Source of the DNA: a virus
Length of the DNA stretch: 64,000 nt
Direction: 5' to 3' (one strand)
Virus record (IMG/VR): IMGVR_UViG_3300021364_000001
Coordinates: 1-64,000 of that record
Positions 1-10,700 of this stretch are shown in pieces. The notes under the pieces are model-generated. The model had not been told where the DNA came from. It saw only the letters and a list, made by a program, of their open reading frames with translations, and searched no databases. The translations under genes and the position numbers were made by a program. Numbering within the stretch: position 1 is the first letter of the stretch; every line of letters starts with the position of its first letter.

Positions 1-3000
1 CACCATACTGGTTATTGAAACCAGTGAAAACATAACCACGAGCAATATCATACTTGGAACTCAGATCATATTCCAGGTTCTTGTTCCACTGGAACACATC
101 TGCTTCAAATGTAGCAAGTTGACCAACAGGTTCCAGACGAACGGTGGTATTGCCCTGAGTATAACCAACACCACGGTTGGTGATCTGCACAGAAATGACC
201 TTACCCTTGTCCTCACCAAGTGTACCAATAACAGCAGTTGCCGTAGCACCAAAACCATCACCATTAATGTAAATCGTGGGTGCAGTTGTATACCCAGAAC
301 CACTATTAATAATAGCGATAGAAACGATACGACCATTGATGACGATAGGTTGTGCCAGAGCACCTTCACCAGAGTTCAGTTTCAGGGTTGGATTGGAAGT
401 GTATCCACTGCCCTTAGAAGAAATGTTAACAGCAGAGATAGGACCACGGACTTGTGCAGTAGCAAGAGCACCAGTTCCGTTACCACCAGTAATAGAGATA
501 GTGGGTTGTGAAGTATAACCAGTACCAGGGTTTCCTACCAGAACACGAGTTACACGACCGTTAGTAACAACTGCTTGTGCAGTAGCACCAGATCCACCAC
601 CACCAACGATAGAGATCAAAGGTTGTTCAGTGTATCCAGATCCCTCATTGGTAACATCAACACTAGACAGTGAACCATTGACGACTACCGTTGCAGCAGC
701 ACCAGTACCACCACCGCCACTAATTTCCAGGTTAGGAGGAGAACCAGCATCATAGTTCTCACCAGGGTTGGTGATGTTAATACCAGTAACAGGACCAAAG
801 GTAACAAACTCTTGATCCTTGTAAGACCATGCAGCAACACCATTGACCCAAGAACCAATAGGAGTATTGGGTTTGATAGTAGTTCTTGTAGAAACGGTTT
901 CTACATTTCTGGGGAATCTTAGCAGTTTACGTTGGTTGCCAGGGATCAGAGCAGAACCTTGGAAAGGACCAATCTTATAATTAGGCAGACCAGAGGCAGC
1001 AACGTAAACGTAATCGTTATTGAAGAAAGAGTTTTGAACGTTAGAAGTAAACAGAGAGATCACTTCATCAATAGTGCTCTGTGTAGACTTACCTCTGTTA
1101 AGGTCCACAGACAGCAGGATGTTACCCTGAGGTTCGATATCAGTGGGAACAGGAATCAGATAAGAGAAAGTGAACTCATCCAGACGTGCAGTAACTTCAA
1201 ACGTACCATTATAAACAGCAGGGTTTGCACCATAGATGGTCACAGCATCTTCAACAAGCAGACCGTGAGGGTTAGAACAGGTAACAGTAGCAGTTCTGTT
1301 CAAACCACCTGGTTCAATGCGTTCAACCCGAATCAGTTTCTTGACGTTGTACAACCAGGATTGCAGCAACTCAGTTTCGTCAGTAGAACCAAGTGCAGCA
1401 ACATTCAGTTTGTCGCCAGGCAGATAATAGGAACCTGTATCTTCCAGAATGGTAGTTCCTGCTTCTGCAATACCCAAAATGCGAAGTTTGACTTCGTTTT
1501 CCTGTCCACGGTTAGCATATACGAAAATATCGGAATGGATGATCGTACCAGGATCCCAATCCTCTACAACACCGTTTTTAGAACGAGTACACTCAATAAA
1601 CTGGTTCAGAGACTTCTCTTTGTACTGAACAACCTCATTATCGTCAATAATAATCGTACCGTTCTTCTCAGGCCATCCAATAGTCGAGTCAACAGTGATA
1701 ATACCTTCTGTGGTGTCCAGAGGTTCGACCAAAACTGTTTTATAAGGAATTTTGAAATCGCCACTCAGTGTTTCTTCGGAAATAGCGAGTTCGTAGATAA
1801 CATCAGTACCTTCGATGATCGAAATGACGTTCTCGATCAAAACTGACGCATCTTTGATGTTCTGATCAACAGGATCAGCAATTTGGACCAACTGAGCATC
1901 TTTCAGGTCAGCAGGATTACCAGAAATCAGTTCTGCACGCAAAATGGTGTCTACAACCCAAGATGCAGCAGAAGGAGTGATCATCTCCTCCCTAGGATAG
2001 TACAAATCGACCTGTTCACCGAACAGAATCTTAAATAGGTACTGTGTAGCAGTTTTCGTACCTTTGGAGAGGTAGAAATCCTTAATGGACTTAATTACAC
2101 GAATAGGATTGACCTGAGAATAGTCAATCTGGATCGTAGGCATGTATTGACGACGGAACTTGTCAAATACTTGCTTGATGATCATCGAGTCAAGGTTGTG
2201 AACCACAGATCCACTGTTATGAGTCGATTGTGCTAGTTGTTCTTCCTTAGCAAAGACTTGGTTGTGGTATTCATCGAATTCTGCAACATCAGAGACGCCA
2301 CGAGCGCAACCACGCAATGAAGACGGTTCATATTCACGTCCAGAAGACAGAATAGTGAAACCAGTGATCTCACCGAAACCAACATCACAAGATGCTTGTG
2401 CAGAAAGCGGTGTAGCGATGTAAACCTTAGGTGGTTCGGTGTCAGAGTACCCAGAACCGAAGTTGACGATGTTGATATCAGTAATTTCGCCGTTAAAGAT
2501 GGTAGCAACTGCCTCAGCACCAGTACCACCGATTGCTTCACCCAGAGGACCCTTACGATCGTCTACAATGTAGACAGAAGGAGCATCGGTGTAACCAGAA
2601 CCACCTGTCAGCAGGTTGATGTTAGTTACATTACCGTTAGCAACGGTTACGTCGAGCACCTGTGCGCCCACAGGTTGGATGATACGTGCTCTCGGGGCAG
2701 AAGTGTACCCTCTACCTCTATTAGTGATGGTTACGCCGACAACTTGCCCATCAGGTGAGACAGTACAGGTTGCTTCTGCGTCGATACCGTCTTCGGGGGC
2801 AGGATCAATGTAGATTTCGGGAGGATTGCTGTAACCCAGACCCAAAGCAGTAACTTCAATCGAACCAGCAACCAGACGACCCTCAGAATCGATCACAGGG
2901 TCGCTGATAGCAGCACCGTTAGGGTTGATGAAGGTGATAGCAGGAATAAAGTCGTATCCAGATCCAGAGTTAGTGATCTCGATGCCAGAAACCTGACCAG

Positions 3001-4198
3001 TAGTATCATCAACAGTGATTTTTGCTGCTGCCTGTGATCCGTTGATCAGATCAGTAGGAGGAGTGATACTAACAACAGGAGGATTGACAGAACTGTAACC
3101 CTGACCACCGTTGATCAGTTGAGTATTCTTGATACCGTTGACCAAAGTACGACCAGCGGCAGACTCGCCTCTACCAGTCGAGGAGAAGATGGAAAGTTTT
3201 GGTGCAAAGTTAAGTTCATATCCACTACCGCCATTTTTGACGATGATCTTGTCGATCTCTCCGTTAGCACCTACTCTGGTAACTGCTTCTGCACCCTGAC
3301 CAACAGTAGGAGACACATATTCGATAGAACGAATGTGGAATGTGTCCTGAGTGGAGATATTTACGAAATACTTGATTCTAGTGTTGTTATCAGTCAGCAC
3401 ATAGTCATCATAAGGACGTTGGAGTACACCATTCCTATTGATGATCAGACCGATCTCAGCAATCGGAGCATAAGGCAGATTCTGATAGGTCATGGTCATG
3501 GAATCTTGACCAGACAGTTCATCGACCGAAGGAATTACCAGGTCTTTGATGACGGAATCAGCAAAACCAATATAATACAGGATCTGAGTCAGTTCTACCT
3601 GATCGTTACCAGTTCTAGCACGAGGAGGATTAACGAAAGTGATCTGAGAACCACTAATAGTGTAATCAACCGTAGGAATCAGTAGTTCACCATATACAGT
3701 AACAGCAAGGTGATCAGCAGAAACTGGGGACACAGGTGTACCCAGGAATTTCAGATCAAAGGTAGTGCGAGTTCCATCAAAGAACTCCCAGGGAGATTCA
3801 AGTGCTTGTCTCTTCTTATTAAATTCTTGCAGCGAGATACCAGGGGTCAGGATAGCATCAGGACCACGGACAATCTCTTCGTAATAGATGATTTCATTAT
3901 CGATCATCACCGAACCATTGCTCGGGATGAAACCATCAATTTCTTCTACTTCAATGAAGTCATCATACAACCCAACGTCTTTGATCAGAGAGGTAGAAGA
4001 CGTGAGTGTCTCCTGATCATACTCACTAAGATCCAGATACTTAACCAGATTGTTCAGGACGTTATAGGGACGACCTGTTTTCTCCTGAGATTTGTAATAC
4101 TCAATCAGAAAATTAACTAGTTGCTCATCCTCAGTCCTAATGAACTCAGGCAGTTGATTGGCAACTCTGTCTGAAACGTTGATTGTATTTGCAAACAT
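1..4198 (-). CDS. 7: Baseplate wedge protein gp7 (partial, C-terminus beyond window)
   Basis: The frame is open from an ATG at 4198 to the window edge, about 1,399 codons, so the C-terminus is missing. The start region (MFANTINVSDRVANQLPEFI) and a segment near residue 700 (KDFYLSKGT followed by LFKILFGEQVDLY) resemble the conserved C-terminal part of T4 gp7, and the gene directly follows gp25 and gp6. About a dozen GSGYT-type repeats flank that segment and probably form beta-rich surface modules absent from T4 gp7. In T4, gp7 links the wedge arms of the baseplate. The gene starts 5 nt after gp6 ends. The gp7 call is moderately secure; the repeats could be a cyanophage-specific addition. Confidence 0.7.
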   Translation of the reverse strand, partial: MFANTINVSDRVANQLPEFIRTEDEQLVNFLIEYYKSQEKTGRPYNVLNNLVKYLDLSEYDQETLTSSTSLIKDVGLYDDFIEVEEIDGFIPSNGSVMIDNEIIYYEEIVRGPDAILTPGISLQEFNKKRQALESPWEFFDGTRTTFDLKFLGTPVSPVSADHLAVTVYGELLIPTVDYTISGSQITFVNPPRARTGNDQVELTQILYYIGFADSVIKDLVIPSVDELSGQDSMTMTYQNLPYAPIAEIGLIINRNGVLQRPYDDYVLTDNNTRIKYFVNISTQDTFHIRSIEYVSPTVGQGAEAVTRVGANGEIDKIIVKNGGSGYELNFAPKLSIFSSTGRGESAAGRTLVNGIKNTQLINGGQGYSSVNPPVVSITPPTDLINGSQAAAKITVDDTTGQVSGIEITNSGSGYDFIPAITFINPNGAAISDPVIDSEGRLVAGSIEVTALGLGYSNPPEIYIDPAPEDGIDAEATCTVSPDGQVVGVTITNRGRGYTSAPRARIIQPVGAQVLDVTVANGNVTNINLLTGGSGYTDAPSVYIVDDRKGPLGEAIGGTGAEAVATIFNGEITDINIVNFGSGYSDTEPPKVYIATPLSAQASCDVGFGEITGFTILSSGREYEPSSLRGCARGVSDVAEFDEYHNQVFAKEEQLAQSTHNSGSVVHNLDSMIIKQVFDKFRRQYMPTIQIDYSQVNPIRVIKSIKDFYLSKGTKTATQYLFKILFGEQVDLYYPREEMITPSAASWVVDTILRAELISGNPADLKDAQLVQIADPVDQNIKDASVLIENVISIIEGTDVIYELAISEETLSGDFKIPYKTVLVEPLDTTEGIITVDSTIGWPEKNGTIIIDDNEVVQYKEKSLNQFIECTRSKNGVVEDWDPGTIIHSDIFVYANRGQENEVKLRILGIAEAGTTILEDTGSYYLPGDKLNVAALGSTDETELLQSWLYNVKKLIRVERIEPGGLNRTATVTCSNPHGLLVEDAVTIYGANPAVYNGTFEVTARLDEFTFSYLIPVPTDIEPQGNILLSVDLNRGKSTQSTIDEVISLFTSNVQNSFFNNDYVYVAASGLPNYKIGPFQGSALIPGNQRKLLRFPRNVETVSTRTTIKPNTPIGSWVNGVAAWSYKDQEFVTFGPVTGINITNPGENYDAGSPPNLEISGGGGTGAAATVVVNGSLSSVDVTNEGSGYTEQPLISIVGGGGSGATAQAVVTNGRVTRVLVGNPGTGYTSQPTISITGGNGTGALATAQVRGPISAVNISSKGSGYTSNPTLKLNSGEGALAQPIVINGRIVSIAIINSGSGYTTAPTIYINGDGFGATATAVIGTLGEDKGKVISVQITNRGVGYTQGNTTVRLEPVGQLATFEADVFQWNKNLEYDLSSKYDIARGYVFTGFNNQYG
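120..790 (-). repeat. GSGYT coding repeats, distal block of gp7
   Basis: On the minus strand this segment encodes five or six units of the pattern G(S/T)GYT-x2-P-x-(I/L)-x-(I/L), each followed by a Gly/Ala-rich strand and an N-G turn. Spacing is roughly 35-40 codons. These are protein repeats rather than DNA repeats, because codons differ from unit to unit. Confidence 0.7.
2380..3250 (-). repeat. GSGYT coding repeats, proximal block of gp7
   Basis: A second run of about seven diverged GxGY units in the same protein, for example NFGSGYSDTEPPKVYI and NRGRGYTSAPRARII. The same GY-x-P signature recurs twice in the large structural protein at 7759-12171, which suggests a shared beta-module used across this baseplate. 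Confidence 0.65.
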
Positions 4199-4203
4199 TT
4201 ATC

Positions 4204-6438
4204 TTAGAAACAGGAGTCGAGTTCTGGATACGTGAAGTTTCCAGCGGGGTAGCTGATTGTATTTATGTTGCTGCCACCATAGTTCCATCCGTTGAAATTG
4301 AAGGGATCGAAGGCGTTTGCAGCACCAGGATTGACGTTCGTATCGCGTGGGAAAACACGAGGATTGAACAGTGTCGGATCCACGCCAGCGGGGATAATAA
4401 TCGATCCACCAGAAGGAAGAACTACAACAGGAATTCTAGTTGTACCATCGGGGGTGTCAGCCACATCAAGAGGACCAACACAAACAATACCTTTATTATA
4501 ATCAACTGTACCAACAGCATTATTCAGAATAACTTCCTTTTCATTTCTGTTAGTAACCATCATCATGTTACCAAGACCGTCATCACGAAGATTGACAGGA
4601 ACCAGTGTTGCTGTGCTCTGTGTTGCTGTGTTAACGAGGACGTTTTCGAGTGCAGTGTTACCACCAGCGATTACATCAGTGTTATTGACGGTTGTTCCTT
4701 CCAGAAGAGAACCAGCAGCCTCACCAGCAGCGATCAAGTCAGCAACTTCTTCTGTATAACCCGTAGCATAGAAGGTTCCAGACTTAACGGAAGAGAACTT
4801 GGGTTTACAGGCATCATTACCACCGTTACCTCCATTGCCACCATTACCACCGTCGCCGTCTCCACCTGTTCCATCACCATCTCCACCTGTTCCACCACCA
4901 TCTCCACCGTCGCCACCAGTGCCATTATTACCACCAAAGTCATTCGGGTTGATAATTGGGTTGGAGAAGTCCAGACACTGTGAGAACTGGTTACCAAACG
5001 TGAATTTGTCCAGATTCTGTCCAATACTCATCTGAGTAGTCGTACCACTGATTGCACTATCAGCAGAATCGACCATAGCATTAAATTTGGAAGGTTCTAA
5101 GCGACCATCAAAGCGATTATCACGATTCTGAGCGTTAAACTGGTCAACAGACTTTAAGATAGCAGAAGCAAGTTCGTTAGCAGAACGATTTGTCTGGTTT
5201 CCGTTGAAGTTGGGGTATACTGTTGGGGAGATATAGAAAATAGTCGGGTCAACGATCACAGGCTGAATCGATGCCATCGAATAATCAAGAAGTTGGTTCT
5301 TGATCTTCTGTTTTGTAGTGGTATTGAGGTTCACACCACTCTTGGTGCGAATAGCAACGTAAACTTTGCCATATTCTGGGGGAGACAACTTCTCACCACC
5401 ATATGCAGTTACTGACGCAGCAGAAGGATATAGTTGTGAGACCAAATATGCATAGTCAGACTCAGTAACTGCTCTATTCTGAACAGAGAACCCTTTGGGT
5501 GCCCTATACTTGATGCTCAAAGCACTTTCTCTCTCGGCACCATCAGCAGAAGTCTCAATAGTCTTCATCGTAATGGCCTGAGGCAGTACAGGACGACCAG
5601 AAGAGTCGATCGCACGACCGATGAACCCAAACTTCTTCGCACCGTTCGCTTCGGAACCATCGGTGTCGAGATATTCAACAGTGATGAACTCATTGTCGAT
5701 GAGTTTACGTCCAAGTACGCCATCACCGAACGTAATCTTGAATCTAAGGTCCTCAGTCTCCTCTAAGAAGTAAGTTCTAGACGTTGGAGTCAGTGCTGTG
5801 ACGTTATCAGAGAGGGAATACTCGTCAACTTCAACAGATTGCTCGTTAGGGCGAACCATAACCTTCATTCTGCCAGTATCCACGTTCTCTGACGGAATTA
5901 CATACTCAGGTTTTCTGGTATCGTCAACAGTAAAACTATAACTAAGGAGGTTGCCTTGATAAATCAACAGTTTGTTGAATGTAGCAATACCAGTTGATGC
6001 ATCAACTGCTTCTTCTACGTCATCGAGTGTTGCAAAGACGTATGATTCTCCATCAACAGTTGCTACAAAGACATCTCCTTTCTTAATTGTGATGGAAGTT
6101 GGGTAAGTAAGATCACCAGGCAACAGAGTTGCCTGCATATCCATAGTGATACATGCTCTTGCCGCTTTCTTGGACCTTGGGGTATAACCAATCTGCTTTG
6201 CAATCCTTACGATGTTGTCTCTAACAGTTGCAGATTCCAAAAACGACTCGTTCATCGACATGTTTGCCGTGAACGAAGCATAATATGTGTTGTATGCCAG
6301 AATATCAATCAAGTACGAGGCAGCAGATCCCTCAAAATCATAATCTGTGAACTCTTTTCTGGTTCTCAGATAAGATCTGATTGATTCTTTGATTTCAAAG
6401 AAGTCTAGGGATGTTAGTTCTGATGGAAGTGCTGCCAT
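4204..6438 (-). CDS. 6: Baseplate wedge protein gp6
   Basis: 744 residues, somewhat longer than T4 gp6 (about 660). The N-terminus (TSLDFFEIKESIRSYLRT) and the gene order gp25-gp6-gp7 identify the baseplate-J/gp6 family, which forms the inner ring of wedges around the hub. A Gly/Asp/Asn-rich tract of about 45 residues (roughly residues 500-545) separates the core from a C-terminal domain of about 200 residues. This linker makes a low-complexity stretch at 4800-4930. gp6 starts 1 nt after gp25 ends, and gp7 follows after 5 nt. It is expected to be co-transcribed from the late promoter at 6892-6899. Confidence 0.88.
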   Translation of the reverse strand: MAALPSELTSLDFFEIKESIRSYLRTRKEFTDYDFEGSAASYLIDILAYNTYYASFTANMSMNESFLESATVRDNIVRIAKQIGYTPRSKKAARACITMDMQATLLPGDLTYPTSITIKKGDVFVATVDGESYVFATLDDVEEAVDASTGIATFNKLLIYQGNLLSYSFTVDDTRKPEYVIPSENVDTGRMKVMVRPNEQSVEVDEYSLSDNVTALTPTSRTYFLEETEDLRFKITFGDGVLGRKLIDNEFITVEYLDTDGSEANGAKKFGFIGRAIDSSGRPVLPQAITMKTIETSADGAERESALSIKYRAPKGFSVQNRAVTESDYAYLVSQLYPSAASVTAYGGEKLSPPEYGKVYVAIRTKSGVNLNTTTKQKIKNQLLDYSMASIQPVIVDPTIFYISPTVYPNFNGNQTNRSANELASAILKSVDQFNAQNRDNRFDGRLEPSKFNAMVDSADSAISGTTTQMSIGQNLDKFTFGNQFSQCLDFSNPIINPNDFGGNNGTGGDGGDGGGTGGDGDGTGGDGDGGNGGNGGNGGNDACKPKFSSVKSGTFYATGYTEEVADLIAAGEAAGSLLEGTTVNNTDVIAGGNTALENVLVNTATQSTATLVPVNLRDDGLGNMMMVTNRNEKEVILNNAVGTVDYNKGIVCVGPLDVADTPDGTTRIPVVVLPSGGSIIIPAGVDPTLFNPRVFPRDTNVNPGAANAFDPFNFNGWNYGGSNINTISYPAGNFTYPELDSCF

Positions 6439-6439
6439 T

Positions 6440-6853
6440 TTAGGTGCGCTCTAAGAGGAAGTCGATAATTTGGACGAGTTCTTCGCCAACAATGCGATAT
6501 TCAATAGACACATCGAGTGCATCTTCACTTTCAGAGAGCGTCACTTCCACATCTTCAACCTCAACACGAGGTTCTAATCTTTCAATAGTATTTCTAATCT
6601 CATCACGTAGGTCTTCTGCGCTGAAAACATCAAATGGTTCAAACAGCATCCCTCTTACACGGGATCCAATATCATTCTGAAACGGTCTCTCTCCGAATGT
6701 TGTCATGACAAGGTTCCGAACTGATTGCTTGATAGCGTTTTCGTTTTTCAACGTAGCAAAATCTTCTGTGTTCGGGTTCATGTTGAAGGATATTGCAAAA
6801 TCCTTGTACCCTCGCGACAGAAATTGTTCAGATCGGAACCTATATCGTGCCAA
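6440..6853 (-). CDS. 25: Baseplate wedge protein gp25 (TTG start)
   Basis: 137 residues, the normal size for gp25, the lysozyme-like-fold wedge protein that seeds sheath assembly. The family signatures TFGERPF (residues 52-58) and LEPRV (93-97) are present. The only plausible start is TTG at 6853: an in-frame stop lies 15 nt upstream and the next ATG is at codon 25, after the conserved N-terminus. No clear Shine-Dalgarno site precedes it. It heads the gp25-gp6-gp7 wedge operon behind a consensus late promoter about 40 nt upstream. Confidence 0.92.
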   Translation of the reverse strand: MARYRFRSEQFLSRGYKDFAISFNMNPNTEDFATLKNENAIKQSVRNLVMTTFGERPFQNDIGSRVRGMLFEPFDVFSAEDLRDEIRNTIERLEPRVEVEDVEVTLSESEDALDVSIEYRIVGEELVQIIDFLLERT

Positions 6854-6861
6854 GTTACTGA

Positions 6862-7044
6862 TTAATCAGTGTGTTCTGGTTTATTTATAGGGTCAGTGGG
6901 GGGATTGTATTTAAGGTATTCCCAGAAAGTCATTTTCATTTCTTTCTCGGTCATACCGCAGTGCTTTGCTGCTTCTGGGAGATTCATCCTGGCATGGAAG
7001 AGTCCAGTGTTGGACTCCTCTACCAGTTTGGGAGTGGTCTTCAC
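6862..7044 (-). CDS. Small HTH-like protein of baseplate region (GTG start)
   Basis: 60 residues from a GTG located 1 nt after the preceding stop. I do not recognise the family. The middle (NLPEAAKHCGMTEKEMKMTF) has the spacing of a helix-turn-helix. The position directly before gp25 and the tight spacing support translation; there is no in-frame ATG that would keep the conserved-looking N-terminal half. The late promoter at 6892-6899 lies inside this gene. Function is unknown. Confidence 0.55.
   Translation of the reverse strand: MKTTPKLVEESNTGLFHARMNLPEAAKHCGMTEKEMKMTFWEYLKYNPPTDPINKPEHTD
6892..6899 (-). promoter_or_regulatory. Late promoter TATAAATA for gp25-gp6-gp7
   Basis: A perfect match to the T4 late -10 element (TATAAATA) read on the minus strand, 39 nt upstream of the gp25 start and inside the small gene before it. 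gp33, the late-transcription coactivator, is encoded at 62.6-62.8 kb, consistent with T4-type late control. Confidence 0.75.
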
Positions 7045-7045
7045 T

Positions 7046-7195
7046 CTATCTTCCTTGACCACGGTACTTCTTCTTCGCGTTGTTTCGTGATGTCGCGGCA
7101 TACTTAGTATTCTTAGATGATCCTTGACGAGTAGTCTTGGGTTTACCAGGCATAAAGTTAGCGCCTGAGAGACCGACTTTGCTTCGAGTTGCCAT
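7046..7195 (-). CDS. Small basic protein, unknown function
   Basis: 49 residues from an ATG at 7195 to TAG at 7046. It begins MATRSKVGLSGANFMPGKPK and ends KKKYRGQGR, is strongly basic (Lys/Arg/Gln/Asn-rich) and has no membrane segment. It sits 18 nt after the PAAR-like gene, with a GGAG-like sequence before the ATG. A nucleic-acid or virion-associated role would suit its charge, but nothing specific can be assigned. Confidence 0.65.
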   Translation of the reverse strand: MATRSKVGLSGANFMPGKPKTTRQGSSKNTKYAATSRNNAKKKYRGQGR

Positions 7196-7213
7196 GTTTC
7201 TCCGTTTGGGACT

Positions 7214-7756
7214 TTACGATGATAGCACAGTTGGGGACCCATATGCAATCATACTATTACACGGATATGACCAACCCAAGAAACCAGGTGTTCCAACACC
7301 AAGAGGATCTAGAACACGAGCAACAGGAAGTTTCAGAGCAAACACAGTCAGTGTTGATGTGAATGCAAATCGGAAGTGACCAATACCAGCACAGTCTTCA
7401 ATCGTAAGGATAGAACATGCAATGGGTGTGGGCACAGGACACAGACCTTTTGCACAAGGACACATATAGATTACGATGTTGGTACATGTCGAAACGTGTG
7501 GAGTAAACACATCACCAAATGTCATGGTCGGTAGACCATTTGTCAATACCGTCGCTTTCAATGCTGACAATGGGTTGATAGGAATCAACGGTTGTGGTGG
7601 CCACCAACATGTCCAGTCTTTAATAACAATACTGTAAGGGATTGGTGGAGTGCCACATACCTGCACAGAGTGTACTGTTGGTGGTATACAGATACCATGT
7701 CCTGAGTCAGGGAGACCTGTGATTGGTGCTACTGGTAGTAATAGTCCGTATGCCAT
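7214..7756 (-). CDS. PAAR-like spike-tip protein
   Basis: 180 residues, rich in Pro, Gly and Cys. The segment KATVLTNGLPTMTFGDVFTPH (about residues 67-87) has the PAAR layout of a glycine turn, GD and a trailing His that helps bind the tip metal ion. The gene lies beside the gp25-gp6 wedge genes, as the T4 PAAR gene 5.4 lies beside gp6. Such proteins sharpen the central spike that pierces the outer membrane. It ends 18 nt before the next gene and starts 2 nt after the 1470-residue protein. The C-terminal half is unassigned. Moderately sure. Confidence 0.6.
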   Translation of the reverse strand: MAYGLLLPVAPITGLPDSGHGICIPPTVHSVQVCGTPPIPYSIVIKDWTCWWPPQPLIPINPLSALKATVLTNGLPTMTFGDVFTPHVSTCTNIVIYMCPCAKGLCPVPTPIACSILTIEDCAGIGHFRFAFTSTLTVFALKLPVARVLDPLGVGTPGFLGWSYPCNSMIAYGSPTVLSS

Positions 7757-7758
7757 AA

Positions 7759-10700
7759 TTAGAAGTCTTCTGGGTTTTTCTGTCCGTTGAACAAGTTATC
7801 TACATCAGTAGAGAATTCTGAGATCTTACTATCTGTCTCTTCTTCAAAGTCAAAGTCGGGATCATAGAAGTCTTTCCAACTATCATCTTCAAACTCAATG
7901 TCGTTGATGTCATCATACTTTCCTGCCTTCTTCTGCTTTTTAAGAAGTTCCTTATCACCAGGATCATAAGAGGAACTATGCTTCTTCCTGAGGGGTACAG
8001 GTGGGTTAGGTTGAACCACCTCATCTCTTCTGTCAAAGATGCCACCACCACATTCATCAAAGAATGGATTGCCCATGTTCTTAGCAGTATTACCAAAAGC
8101 AATAGTAGAACCTGTACTCCAATTCTTGATCGCCATGGTTCCTGAGTATGGTCCCATTTTTAGTCCAAGTTGATCTTGTAGATATGGGTTGATTGCGATA
8201 GATAAGTCATTAACATATTCTAACGCAAACTCATTTGATCCAACACCAGAATTTCCATAGAGAATTGCGTACAACCATGATACTGAATACCAGCAGGCAC
8301 CACCACCAAAGTATCCTAGGACAGGTGCTCCGTATCCTTGATAGATCTGTGATTCCCAGAATGTTTCGCCAGGTGTCCTACCTTGGGTTTGGTTTTCTCC
8401 ACTACCATCTTTGAAGTATGCAGAGTATACATCAAGGACACCATCACGATTGCCATCACCACTGGATCTATACACATATGTATCCCAACATTCCTCCGCA
8501 GGCATACCTCCACTCAATCGTTTGAGTGAGGCACAATACATGAAGTTATTAGTATTAGTGACACCAGGGGTACTAGATGTCCCTGGGTCGTAATCAGGGT
8601 CCCCTGGGTTCCCTGTGGCGGGCGTTCCAGGCGTTGTAGCAGTAGTGTAGCTAGGTGTCTGAGTTCTATACGATTCGATGTTATCACCTAACCAGACTTG
8701 CAACTGTTGCAACTCGGTATAATTAAGGTGACCCCAGTCGTAAGTATTCTCGTCTAGACCAACAGGGACGAAAACAACATCATCTCCCCCAGAAGGATCC
8801 CAATAACAACGACCTTCGATCTCTTGGTTTGCAGATGCAGCACCCAAGTTACGGGTACACTTCCAACAATCCTCTTCATCACCACTAAATTGAACAGGAC
8901 GTGGTGGTGTCAATGATGGTTGTGGCAGTTTGTGCATGAAGTCCATGAACTTCTCGCCGTCTGGACCCGTGGTCTTACCACGAACTTCAAGGTTAACTTG
9001 GAAATGACCGTTGTCAGACTTGGAAGCACAATACTTGTAGACGATCCAACCGAATGCTCTACCAGTTTCTTCATCAATATACGGACAAGGTAGATCTTTG
9101 AATCGTGTTACGTTGTAGAACTTAGGTTGAGGGACAACAATACACTCCTGATCATTGTTCCAACCGTACAGACTCGATATTCTATCAGTCTGTTTGTCCA
9201 CATCATCAGCACCTTGCTGGATTTGATCATAAGTATCACGCATCATATCATTAAATTGCTGACTTGCCTTCATGATATGCTTCACATCAGGGACTGTGAA
9301 CAGTGCTTGACCCGCGAGAGCAGGCATATTGATCTTTACGCAGTCGCCAGGAAGACTACTACACAGAGAAATCTGCTCTACCTCATCAACCTGACCAATT
9401 TTGATGTATCCAGTTGGGTATTTTGTGTTAAATCCCTTCATCATTGTGTCAAAAGACCCAATCGTACCGTCATCTAGGACGGAAAGTTCAGATTCTTTGA
9501 GTTTTCTGCCCTTTTTAGGCGCAGGCATCTCTCGAATGATGTCTTTGAGCGTCTTTTTGTCGATGGTAATGTCTTTCAGGTTACCATTTTCGTCAACACC
9601 ACCGTTTTTGATGACTCTTTTCTTGTTAGTCTTGTCGTTTACTGCCTCTTGGAACTTCTTCTGCCCCTTTTTGGTGTTGGGACCACGCATTGTGTACTCT
9701 TCTTCCTCGACTTCGACCACAAAAACCTTCGGTGGGTTATTAGGATCGGGATCATACCCTCTTCCACGGTCCTTAATCCTCACTTCAAGGATCAAACCGT
9801 CAGGATCTAAGCGTGCAACCTCCAAAACAGCGGGTTTCATGTTCTCTCTTCTGCGAGATTCACTACTAACTGTCTGTAATTGCTTGTTCTCGAACGAAAT
9901 TGTTTGAAGTTCCGAGATATTTTCATCCTGATCGGCACCTTCGATCTTCAAATCGGAGTTTTTACTGTACGGAGCAGCGTCTTTACGGTCAACACTGTTC
10001 TGTTTGATGTCTCGTTTGATCTGTTTATTGACATTTTTCTGAATACGCTTCATATTGAAGTTGTAATCTTCACCATCGTAGTTCTCAACCTGGTTAGTTG
10101 GGGACTTATAGTTGGGAAGTTCATAAGACATCTGCTGAATAGTGTCTCTTGTCATGTCCATAGCGCCATACTCGTTCAAGAGTGTGGGTTCTTGGATCAC
10201 AATCTTCGGATTCTTGTATCCAAATCCAGCATTCTCAATTCTCACAGTCTCGATTCTGCCCTGTGTGTCAACTGAGACGCTCAATTCTGCCTGGTCTAGC
10301 GTCTTGCTATGGACCAATGCCGTCTTATCGATCTCCACTTTGTAGTAAGAGAGTTTCTTGGGGAACTCATAGACGCCAAAAAACCCTGCTCTACCGCCAA
10401 TACCGTACCCACAGAGGATTTCAATGCGTGCAGCATCCCTTCCTTTGGGTGTAAACTGCTGTCCTGCCGTAAATACATCACCCTGACCCTGCAATTCCAT
10501 GTAACCACAGCGTAGTTCATTGCCAAAATACCCATACTCACCGATCTCCCACCCATTAATGGTGTCACCAGTCTCAAAACGATCCAGTCCACCAGAGACA
10601 TAGCGGAACAAAATGGTATGACTCTCGGTATCTACGGTCTTGAAGCACTCTTCTACCTCGCCATCAGCGAAGTTAGTGAGTGTCAATGAGGAACTAGTGG

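Noticed and set aside
932-1846. Open frame of 304 codons on the plus strand inside gp7
   Set aside because: Composition is that of an antisense shadow (many Arg, Asn, Thr, Ser from reversed codons), with no start signal or neighbours on the plus strand.
120-3250. Possible CRISPR-like spaced repeats
   Set aside because: The periodicity is codon-based GSGYT protein repeats; unit DNA sequences vary and no invariant repeat of 24-37 nt exists.
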